Below are positions 30,463 to 40,900 of a stretch of 64,000 nucleotides of DNA, one piece after another. The notes below the pieces were generated by a model. That model did not search any database, was not told the DNA's origin, and saw only the letters and a program-made list of their open reading frames with translations. Origin of the DNA: Asterella californica. Taxonomy: Eukaryota; Streptophyta; Marchantiopsida; Marchantiales; Aytoniaceae. A program made the translations under genes and the position numbers. The number at the start of each line of letters is the position of its first letter. Position 1 is the stretch's first letter. The stretch is taken from contig JAYKYS010000015.1 of the NCBI GenBank assembly GCA_036924285.1, forward strand, positions 5,518,001-5,582,000, in the 5' to 3' direction.

Positions 30463-31606
30463 TGTCGTATTGTACATAGGTCTGTACAGTGAAAAGTATT
30501 GCAGAGAGATTTTTTCTATATTGTGTAAAGGAAGCTGCCCTGTAGCTTAACAAGCTAGGCAGGAGCTAAGCTGGGGCTATGCTTGACAAGCTGCCCCTTA
30601 GCTTGGGTTGGAATATCACCCCTAAAGGAGTCGAAAGACACCAGAATGCAAAGCTCGACGAGGAGAGCGACCTCATGCTTCTAGTTTTGACAGAAAGTGT
30701 TTTAAGCAATAGTTAGTACGAGTTTTAGGCCGTGAAATATGTGAAAGAGAGAAATCCGTCGATTCTGGTTCGTGACTCGAACTCAGAATCGGATAGCGTG
30801 AGCATGTAGGTGCTCACAAATACTATAGTTTTGACTCCTTGTTCATTAAAAACGGAGTTGTATAGAGAAGTTAGTGTAGGAAAGGCTAGTAAAGATTTTA
30901 CAGAAAAATCTCTTCAGGTAAACATATGTACAAAAGTTTTTACCTTCTTGAACGGAACCAAAGGCCATCCCAGTGATAGGGCGCCTGCCTAGGAGGGAAG
31001 TGGTCTCAGGATCAATCTCCCCTGGCCTCTGGTTCCTATTCCGGCATGTTGGCCTCCTGGAAGGGAGATCATCGTAGGGAGAGGGGCAGGAGTTTTAAGC
31101 TTGGACGTTGTCTAATAAATGGTTCGGAGGAGAAATTGCTCTCAGGAGGCAGTTTTATTGAGAGAGATCGTTTGAAAATCTACAGAGGACTTTTGGTCGA
31201 CGTTGGATCAATTTTCTGAGAGTTTCAGTTGGGCAAAGAGAGAAATAAGATTCAGGGGTCCGAATTTCACTATTAGGTTCAGATTGAGACGTACTTGGTA
31301 GACTTTTGGTTGAGAACTGATTGACGGGAGAGAAAGACACGCAAGAGAGGAAGAAGAGAGAGATTTTCTTTACAGTTGAAGAGATTGATGATGCAGCGAC
31401 ACTGAAATAAAGTTATTTGGATCGTGAGAGACCTATCTGTGTACTTGAGTGTGTATTTGAGTGTTTGTTTTGTAATTGGTGAGCACAAGGAGCAGTGTTT
31501 TGAGATCTCATCGTCAGCAGCAACCTATTTTCCTTTCTGGTCGTTTTTCTCTGATCGGTCACAGTCAGGAGGTCCACCCTCCCCAAGAAAGACTCTCAAC
31601 TCAACA
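30463..31606 (+). repeat. RT1 5' LTR
   Basis: It is 1,144 bp with TGT...ACA ends. An AGCT-rich stretch with several possible hairpins lies at 30,540-30,605. A tRNA-like segment lies at about 30,965-31,025. The 3' LTR carries all of these. Confidence 0.9.
30973..31020 (+). promoter_or_regulatory. tRNA-like segment with pol III box resemblance in the RT1 LTR
   Basis: GTGATAGGGCGCCTGCC (30,973 onward) resembles the D-arm and A box of a tRNA. TGGTCTCAGGATCAATCTCC (31,001-31,020) resembles a T-arm and B box (consensus GGTTCGANTCC), with mismatches. The 3' LTR has the same pair at about 43,733 and 43,769. It may be a decayed tRNA-derived SINE captured in the LTR. There is no complete cloverleaf. 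Confidence 0.3.
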
Positions 31607-31608
31607 TC

Positions 31609-31627
31609 TGGTGCTCCCACTGAGAGC
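31609..31627 (+). other. RT1 primer-binding site
   Basis: TGGTGCTCCCACTGAGAGC begins two bases after the LTR end. It would pair with a tRNA 3' end, TGG matching the CCA tail. I cannot name the tRNA. Confidence 0.6.
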
Positions 31628-31668
31628 TGTTGGGGTGATTGATTTGGAGAATTGATCGAATTGAGAAG

Positions 31669-33126
31669 ATGGATCACAGTCCTACCGTACAAGGTGTAGC
31701 TGCTGCTCAAGGTGCTCTTGTTCAAGGGATTCTTGGTCAAGATGGAATTGGCTCTCAAGGAGGGCCTACTGTGGTTCTAACAGCAACAGCACAGCCTGCT
31801 GTAGACACGTCTCTGATTCTTCATGCGTTGGCTGCCTTGATTCAGCAGCAGCCTGCAATTGGAGGAGCTGAGCAAAAGTCCACAAGGGCGTTACAAGCAA
31901 TTGTTGGTCGATGTGGACGATTTGATGGAAGAGATGTTACTAGGTACCTGCGGGAGTATGTGGGTGAGATGGAGTTGGTCAGGGCACCTGAAGTTGAGGT
32001 AATTCTAAGCTTTGAGTTGACTGTTGTCCCTGAACTGAGAGAGAAGGTGCGAAATTTACAGAGGAGACATCTAGGTGGGTGGACTTTGTTTGAGCCTGCA
32101 TTGAGAGAAGAGTTTCTAGAAGAGGACTCTGAAAGAGTCACCAGAAGAACTCTCATGGACTGGATAGAGCGTCAGCCTGGACGTTCCATGGGATTGAATG
32201 AGATAATTCGGGAGTTTGAGAAGAGGTACTCTCAGCTTTCTGGTCTAGAGAAGTTGACGCTGGATGCTAGGAAGACGGAGTTGTTCTTGGGGGCTCTGGA
32301 TGAGTTCACAGCAGATAGGCTTTGTTTCATGTTGGCTGATCGAGGGACTGAAGGGAGAGTTACATCTGATTGGAGGAGAGTGGAAGAAGCAGTATCTACC
32401 CTTGCTAGGCAACGTCGTGGTAGGATGGTGTTACAGCTAGAAACCTTACAAGAGCAGCAGAGAGTAGCTCCTCAAGTTCATGTAGCTCCTCCTACATTAC
32501 CTCAGGCACCTATTGTGATTCCTCAAGCACCCATAGTGGTTCCCCAAGTGATTGCTCAAGCGCCTGCAGTACCTATCCCAGCATAGTGAGGATCTAGACA
32601 GCAACAGCGACCTGCTGAGAACCGAAATCAGAATAACTTGATAGAAGAGCTCACTCAACAGCTGAGAGATTTGAGGATTGAGATGACAGACTTGAAGAGA
32701 GACCAACGACCAGTTGCGCCAGGTGCTCGACTTGTAGGAGGAACCTTTACCAGGAGATGTATTTGGTGCAACAGCCCAGATCATCTCAGAGGAGACTGTC
32801 AAGACTTGGCGGTTGCCTTGCGAGAGGGCGTAGTCAACTATCAGAATAACAGGTTGTATCTAACCGCCACTGGGCAGCCTCTGAACACATATTTTGGAAG
32901 AGGGGGAATGAGGAGTTCTCGTCCAGCACTTACTGGTGCGAATACTACAGCAATGACTGCGGGTTCTGCAGAGGCTGATGTGTATACTGGGAAGATTGAG
33001 GTGCGCGCTAATCCAACTATGGTTGAGCAGGCTAATGAGGTCTCAGTTGAAATAATGAAAAGAGGTGCTGAAAGCATTAGGAGAGCTACTGGATGGAGGG
33101 ACCCAGTGGATGCAACTTCTATTTGA
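31669..33126 (+). pseudogene. RT1 gag
   Basis: The structural protein frame runs from ATG 31,669 (MDHSPTVQG). It has a Gln-rich N-terminus and a capsid-like helical part (FDGRDVTRYLREYV near 31,921-31,960). A Pro/Gln-rich linker follows, then a zinc knuckle CIWCNSPDHLRGDC near 32,758-32,800. Adjacent TAG TGA codons at 32,584-32,589 and a TGA at 33,124-33,126 interrupt one continuous frame, which otherwise runs on into the protease region. Confidence 0.75.
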
Positions 33127-34260
33127 GCATTTTTAGAAGCGAGCAGTGAGCAAGATGCCATGGTGGAAGACAAAAGAAGACGGGATGCTTCTGATTTAGA
33201 TGCAGGGGTACTAGAGGATAGTGACCGTCGGAGGGTTACGAGGAAGAGAGCAGCGGAACCATCACCAACTGTGCCAACTGGTAGATTTCCTGCTGCAGAG
33301 GATATACCTTCTACCTCTACAGCTCCACCACCTGCAGTAGATCCTATGGAAAGTGTACAGGATTTGCCACAAGAGACTACTACTGCAGATAGAGTACGGG
33401 AAAAGAGGTTTACAACACAGGAGAAGGGGAAAGCTCCAGCTTACAAATTAGCGGCAGACATCGAAACAACAACAAACTTGCGTGCTGTCTTGGAGCAACG
33501 CATTTTGGATGCTAGGGTTGAGTTTACTCTTCGTGAAGTGCTTGGTATCGCAAAGGGAGAGTTTCATGAGTTGACAATAGACATCATGAAGAGAAAGAGA
33601 CAGGTATTGACTGAACAAGTAAGTAGTCATATGGTTGGAGCAGTAGATGCTATTGGTGTTGATCAGTTCAGAGATGATAAGTATGAGGCATGGGTTGCTG
33701 GTCCAGCTGTTATTGAGAACGAAGATGAAGAGTTTGAGGAGGATAGGTTAAGCGCGGACAGCGATTTCAAAGAAAAGCACTGGGTAAGAGCGACAACTGA
33801 GACGCAGGTTCGACTTGGGGGACTTTCTGAGCCAGTACCTGCACTTGTGGATCACGGGTCGGAGATCAACATCATTTCCAAAGAGGTGTATGAGAAGGGA
33901 CAGTGGCCAATCGAAAGGAATCATGGTTGGGTGCTTCGAGCTGCAAATAACCAAAAGGGTGAGTTATACGGAGCCTGTCCCAATATGTGTGTAAAGATTG
34001 GAGATGTAGAGGTTGATCAGCATTTCTTTGTACAGTCGTCTGCCTCCTATCCTGTCATACTGGGCCAACCATACATCACCGCTGTTCGGATGGAGACAAA
34101 GGTGATGAATGATGGGTCCCATTATGCCAGAGTTCGGAGCCCTGATGATAAGTACTCAGTACAGTTTTTGACAGTTCGTTCAAGACATGAACGGAACCGA
34201 CAAACCCTTAGAGATTCTCAGACGAAGAGATGTAAGGGTTTTCGCAGTCCACTCCTGTAG
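33127..34260 (+). pseudogene. RT1 protease region
   Basis: It is in the same frame as gag. It shows VPALVDHGSEINIISK (near 33,835-33,885), an aspartic protease active site with Asp-His-Gly in place of the usual Asp-Ser/Thr-Gly, and PVILGQPYI downstream. The related fragment at 23,122 also has DHG, so this is a family trait rather than decay. The frame ends in a TAG at 34,258-34,260 and the next domain is in another frame. Confidence 0.75.
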
Positions 34261-34307
34261 AGCGGGAAGACAGGGGTGTAGAACCTACTGTTGAGGTCCC
34301 GTCAGAG

Positions 34308-35873
34308 TTGGAAGCGAGACATGTACAAAGGTCTGGAGACAAGTGTGGTGTACAGAGTTGGCAGTCTGGATTGCTGATGTTTGAGGCAGATGGGTGGAGT
34401 CGATTTACAAGAGTTGAGGATATGGAGAAAAATACAAAAAGATGGGTGGTGAAATATGTATCAGAGTTGTGGCGTGTAGGAGTTCTACCTGAAGACGAAG
34501 TGGTTTCTGGGTTGTTTGAAGAGTTTATGTCTGTACAGTCAATTGTCGGTTGGTTAGATAATGTGAGTGGATTGATGGAAGGGAAGAATAGTGTGGCGGT
34601 GATCCCTATCCACTCTCGACGTATGTATGAAGAGATTGCTACATACGTGCAGTTCTTTCCTCATCCGATGCAGAATAATGAGGGGAGAGAAGCAAGTTGT
34701 TGGTGTGCACTCCCCCAGGAAGCAGACGTCCATGCGAAGTACAAATCTGTACTGAGAAAGGTAAGACCGGTAGCAGCTCAACTACCTGCTAACTCCCAGC
34801 AGCAAGTACAGCTAGTGGGGACTGAGCCTATATTGCGTGATCATAGACGAGTAGGGCACCAGTTTACTGAGGAGACATTGAAGGAGCTCCAGATAAGAGG
34901 GGGTGATTTCTTGACTGAGGTCGAGAAGGCAGTGTTTGAACAGATGATAGTGAAGCATGGTAAAGCATTCTCTTTTTCAGCAGAGGAGATAGGTTGTGTA
35001 GACCCAAAGGTTATAGCGCCTATGGTTATATTCACAATCCCTCATGTGTCTTGGGACCTGAAACCGATCCCAGTCCCTCGTGCTTTGTTGCCTAAACTCA
35101 TCGAGTTGTTGAAGGAGAAGGTACAGATGGGAATACTTGAGCCGTCTATGGGGTCATATTCTAGCAGGTGGTTCACTGTACCCAAGAAGTCAGGAGCTTT
35201 GCGTTTTATTCAAGACTTACAGCCTGCGAATAACGTAACCATATGTAACGTTGGGACGGGTCCTGTGATTGAAGAGGTAGTAGAGACATTTGCAAGGAGA
35301 GCTATTTATTCGATAGGAGATCTATATTCTGGTTATGATCAGTTCCAGCTGGCTGTGGAGAGTAGAGATTTAACTACTATGCGTACGCCCCTGGGGTTGA
35401 TGCGGATGTGTACTCTTCTACAAGGAGCGACGAACTCGGTGGCTCATATGCAGAATGCGATGCATAAGGTACTAAGGGAGTTTGTGCATGATATTACCAT
35501 TCCATTTCTAGATGATATTCCTGTAAAGGGTTGCGCGGTTGAAGATAAGGATGGAGTAGTACTTGGGAATGGATGTAGGAGGTTTGTTGCAGATCATATC
35601 AGGGATGTAGAACGTATCTTGACTCGACTGGAGGAGGTGCATCTCACCCTGTCAGGAGCTAAGTCCAAGTTTGGTGTGTCTGAGATTTTAGTGGTTGGAC
35701 ATCTGTGTGGTGCTTTTGGAAGACGACCAAACCCCGAGAAGGTTGAAGCTATAGCTAGGATGACAGACTGTAAAAATATCACGGAGGTTCGACGCTTTCT
35801 AGGTGCTTGTGTATTTTATCGTTTATCCATTCCTCATTTGCCCATGTTGCTGAGCCTTTGTATGCATTATTGA
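34308..35873 (+). pseudogene. RT1 reverse transcriptase
   Basis: The frame shows WFTVPKKSGALRFIQDLQ, YSGYDQFQLAV, and the catalytic box as FLDDI (near 35,507-35,521), where most gypsy elements have Y-I/L/V-D-D. RRFLGACVFYR follows near the end. A frameshift near 35,820-35,870 separates it from RNase H. Confidence 0.85.
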
Positions 35874-36967
35874 GGAAGGGTAAGAGGTTTGCATGGACCT
35901 CAGTCCATCGAGAAGCTATGAATAGGCTGAAGGAGGCTCTACAGTCTCCACCTGTTCTAAGAAGAGTAGACTACGGATGTGGAAGACCTGTCATTGTCAC
36001 AGTAGATACTAGTCCAAAGGCGATTGGCTGGGCAATAGGTCAAGATGATGCGGATGGTATGCGGCTTACCTCTAGGTTTGGAGCTAGGATCTTGACTGAC
36101 AGGCAACGAGATTATCCTCAGGTGAAGCGTGAGTTGTGGGGGGCGGTGACAGCGATGAAGACAGACCGTGAGTTTCTGATTGGTGCTCATGTAGTCCTAG
36201 AAACGGATTGTCTACCTCTATTAGGCATGATATCCAACTGTACCACGCCAGACATAGCAATGTTACGTTGGATTGCCTATATTAGAAGCTTGAACCCAGA
36301 GCTGAAGCATATAAAAGGAAAGGAGAATATGGTCGCAGATATGTTGTCAAGAGCTCGATTTGTAGACGAGGATGTCATGATTTCAGAAGCTGAGGAAGAG
36401 GAGAGAAAGGATGCTCAGTGTCAGGTTAATCGACGGGCTATGAACTTGGAGCCGTTGATGTTTAGAGAAGAGCTTTACACAGGTAGACTTCGTGACATAG
36501 GGTATTATCTGAGCTTGTTGGAGAGGCAAGAGAGGTGGAGCAAAGTAGAGTTCAGAGAGATAAGGAAACAAGCTTACAACTATCTTCTGCATGATGGGTA
36601 TCTTTGGCGACGGCCACAGAGGAGAGATGGGATGTTCATACGAGTAGTGGACGATCTGCAGACTAAGCAGCAACTAATGAAAGAGTTCCATGATACCTTA
36701 TGGGCCGGACATCGAGGGATTTGGGCTACCTACGTCAAGCTGAAGAAAAGGTATCGGTGGAAAGGTCTGTATCAGGATGTGGTGAATTACGTCAGTTCTT
36801 GCTTGCATTGTCAGTTCTACTCAAAGATCCGGTATAGAGACTGTCTCGTGCCAACTTATCTGCCTTGCATTCACTTCCAGTGGGTTCTCGACTTGGTGGT
36901 AATGCCTCTGGGTTATGGGGCATGCGATATTTGGTTCTGGCTCGTGAGGATCTCTCCAACTTTGTAG
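35807..36967 (+). pseudogene. RT1 RNase H and integrase zinc-binding domain
   Basis: It shows VTVDTSPKAIGWAIGQ, the conserved HIKGKENMVADMLSR (near 36,307-36,351), then an HHCC module with HDTLWAGHRGIW and SSCLHCQF (near 36,690-36,820). A frameshift near 36,865-36,967 separates it from the catalytic core. Confidence 0.8.
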
Positions 36968-37857
36968 AAGGGCGAGCCTTGAGGACAAAGACCACAGAGG
37001 GGATATGTAAGTTTGTTCTTGAAGATATTATTTGTAGATATGGGTCTGTAGGAAGACTACGTGCAGATAGGGGAGAACTACGTGGTACGGAAGCGAAAGA
37101 GTTTTTTGCTCGATATGGTGTGAAGCTCAAGCTTACTACTGCGATGAATCCAGAGGGGATTGGCAAGAGCGAACGAGGACATCCATCAATAGTTTAGGCT
37201 TTGGTGAAGGCGTGTGATGGTAAGCATAGAGAGTGGCCTAGGTTACTCCCTTTTGCCTTATGGACAGATAGAACAACTCATTGTTCTACTACAGGATATA
37301 TGCCTGTTGAGTTAATGTTAGGACAGAAACCGATGATGCCAGCAGAAGAAGACTTTCCTACTTGGGCTACCTTGCCATGGGAAGATAATATGAACCGTGT
37401 GCAACTTCTCTCACTATGAATCAGACAGCTAGAATGTAGAGAGGAGGATCTCGCTGAAACGCAGCGACGGTTGAAGACGGCTCGACTTGGGAACAAGAAG
37501 AGGTTTGATAAGACTCACAGACTACGACCAAAACCGATACAAGTTGGGGACTGGGTGTTGGTATACGACAGCACATTGGAGAACCAACACTCTACAGTTC
37601 GAAAGTTTTCGAGAAGGTGGTTTGGCCCGTATCTTGTCTCTGATGTACATCAGAATGCTACTTATTCCCTGCAAGAGCTAGATGGCACGCCTTTAAGGCT
37701 TCCAGTTGCTGGGAAACGAGTGAAGTTATTCAAGAAGAGAGGGGAGACTGTGGAGCTAGCTGAGTTTTTAGGTTCAGAGCAGACAGGAGCAAATGAAGAC
37801 CTTTCTGAGACGGTCGAAGAGAGCGAAGACGATTTGGAGGACCACGAGGATCGGTGA
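36865..37857 (+). pseudogene. RT1 integrase core and C-terminal domain
   Basis: RADRGELRG and GKSERGH hold the second acid and Glu of the DDE triad. KPIQVGDWVLVYD and RRWFGPYLV form the GPY module near 37,535-37,640. There is no chromodomain. A TAG at 37,195-37,197 and a TGA at 37,417-37,419 interrupt the frame. The purine run TTTGGAGGGGATGAA just before the 3' LTR is the likely polypurine tract. Confidence 0.8.
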
Positions 37858-37942
37858 CGGATTGGCACATACCAGAGGATGTGCAGGTTTGGAGGGGATG
37901 AATGTCGTATTGTACATAGGTCCGTACAGTGAAAAGTATTGC

Positions 37943-40900
37943 TGTAGTGATGCAAGATTTCTCCTTTTGCCCATTTAGTATACAAGATATCGTTCTCACA
38001 GAGGATTTGCACAAGTAACGCTGCTCTAAGTTCTAAGATCTGTTCAAACACACAAATACACGGGTTTTGTCTAGAAATCCCGTCTTCTCACAAAACCACA
38101 CAAAACCACACGTCTTCCAGACACGCCAAATGGTGCTCTGGAACTAAACAAACAACTACCAATTACAATATCACATAACTATTCACAGAGAAACTCGGGA
38201 AGACGATCTTCCTACTTCCGGATTGCTTCTTCCGATCTTCTCGATACCGTCTTCCCGAAGCGATTCTCGTCTTCTGGGGGTTCAGCTCGTCTTCTCACAC
38301 CTCCAGAAGATTGTCCTGCTTCGCAGAAGTCGACTAGCAACGGTCGTTACACCTTATTCTCACACTCACATTCCAACGAGTTAGATAAATCACAGGGTGT
38401 ATGCCCCCTGTAGCCTTCCCAGGCTTCTGCCTACGGGAATAGTCTTCCTGCAGCACTACAACGACATTCACCTTCACGGAAGCTCAATAGAAGTCTCGGA
38501 AACTCACTAGAAGAAGGTAAGAAGATGGGGAAGATGGGAGAAGATGGGGAAGATAAGAAAATCCAAACAAGAGAAAACAAGATGAAAAGAGGCAATTAAG
38601 ATTCCGACAGGCTTCTAGTCCGGATCCTGACTAACAAGCCATCCCTGCTTGTAATAGTTTGGGGAGGAAAGACAACAAACGTGAGTACTGTTGCACCGTC
38701 TTCTACTCGAGGATGTCGTCTTCTGTTGCTGGAAGAAGGCTTCTTTCTTCTTCACTTCGCTGCTCTGACTACTCTGCCTTCTGGGATCCCTTACCCATAA
38801 GACCGTTTGTACGTAGATCCCAAGTGCTCTACTGAACGAGTCAAGCTACACTTCCACAACTGCTGACAGTCACCGCCACTCAAGAAGAACACTTCCCATG
38901 CACAATTGGGAGCGAATTCAAGGAACCCACTATCCAGAAGACATGAACAAAGCTTCTGCACTCAAATCCACAATCTATTCCCCGAGAAGAAGTCACAATG
39001 GCATTGGGAAGCTCACTCCCTCTACTTCTTGCGTCGACTCCTCGACACACCAGCCTAGCTAACAAGACTGCACGAGGATGCCGTTCCTTGTTCTTAGACT
39101 GTCCACTACTTCTATCTACATCTTCGAACCACTACTGGTACGAGTATGCAGACCCCTCCTGTGTATTCCAAGACTATTCGTATGTTTCCAACAACGGGTG
39201 TAGTGCGAAGAACTACCTATCCTGTCTCTGCTCTAATGTGTCTCGTCTGCCTGCCCGTAGAATCGGTGTGTATGTTCAATTGCTATAGAATTCTACAGAA
39301 ATGGCAGAACTCTATCTCCTACTCTGCTATCCTACTTATGTCGCTGCCGTGAGAACCAGGGGAGACGACCACCATGGAGAGAGAGGCGTTGACAGGAGGT
39401 TGTCACCTCACATGCAAGCGGTTCCCCTGCCCGAATTGGTCATCTGCCTTGTCCTTCCTACGCTACCTATGCTGCCACATGGTATCCTAACTAATATTAC
39501 ATGGAAAAACTGCCACCCTTAAGATAGCATGTTCGATCTTACTATATTTAGAATTGTCAATGGAGTTACTAACTACTCAGATTGCACGGAGACAATCTCT
39601 ACCTGATCTGCTCCTATCGGAGCTCCTAACGCGGCTTCTGATAAGCTAGAAAGCCCTGCAGTTACCTCGGATGTCACTGAGGTGACTTCCTCCTCATCGT
39701 CTCTTGCTGGCCCTGCTGTCGCTGCTGCTACGTCTTCCTCGGCTTCGGCTTCTGCTTCGGAAGACAGAAGCGTCTTCTGGGAAGCGGAGTCGACCGGTGC
39801 TTCTTCCGTCTTCTGAGCTACTGGTGCGGGACTAAGGACCGTGGAGACCTCATTGGGATCCGGGGAAGTCGCTTCCTCCACGCGAAATACCTGGGAAGAC
39901 GGCTCGTCTTCCTGTCTTCCAGAAGACTTCTTGTCTTCCGGAGCGTCTTCTGGAGTCTTCTCGTCTTCCAACGCTGTCACCACCAAGTGCACAGCGAGAT
40001 CGAACTCCTCCTTCTCCATTCCGGATCCAGTCGAGGGTGCTGGGGCTTGGGAAGATGCGGTTGCAGGTGTCCGAAGCGAGGGAAGACCATAAAGTGTCTT
40101 CACTCCTTCTATATGTCTATCCAAGTACCTGAACATGCTATCCCTGCATTCCAATAACCCCGCCTTGGACTCGCTGTCCCATCCTCTAGCTAAGATAAGT
40201 AACTTCCTACCCGCGGTGTAGTTGAACTTCTTCCGAAGCGCTTCCACCGACTGTGCCAGCATCTTCTGTGCACGAGCCTTCGCTGCTTCCCGCTGCGTCT
40301 TCTCAACTGCAGCTCGCGCGTCTGCGGCTTCTCGCTGCGTCTTCCAAGTGGTCTGCTCTTCTGCGAGGGTGGTGATCTTCTCCCGCATTCGCAGGACTTC
40401 CTGATCACGCTGCTGTACCCGCGCCTGCAACTCCTGGTTGCTCTTCCGAAGCTGCACCAGCTCCTTGGCAGAAGCGGCTGCTTCCGCCTTGTACCTGGCT
40501 GCAAGCTTCTCCGTGGTGCGGAGACTAGCTTCCAGTGACTCCGTCTTCTGCTGGCCTTCTTCCTGTCGCAGCAAGGTGCGCAAGCCGAACCCAGGTTGTA
40601 AGGGCCTCTCCTGTGTCCTCTCTCTCTTCTCCAGCAACTCCATAGCTGGCTGGATCTCCTTCTGGAAGTAGGCACTGAACTCCTCCAGTCGTCTTCCTGC
40701 GGAAGACAAGTTCATCTCCACCACTCGCTCGGCGGTGTCGACCTTGTCTTCTAGAGGCAAGGATGCCTCTTCCACCACGATGACCTTCATCTTCTGCGCA
40801 CGAGAAGAAGCTACTCTTCTCATCTTCCGGGGTGGAAGACTCCTCATGGCAGGAGCGGCTCTCTTCTTTGCGCTTCCTCGCATCGCAGCAGGAGCGCCCA

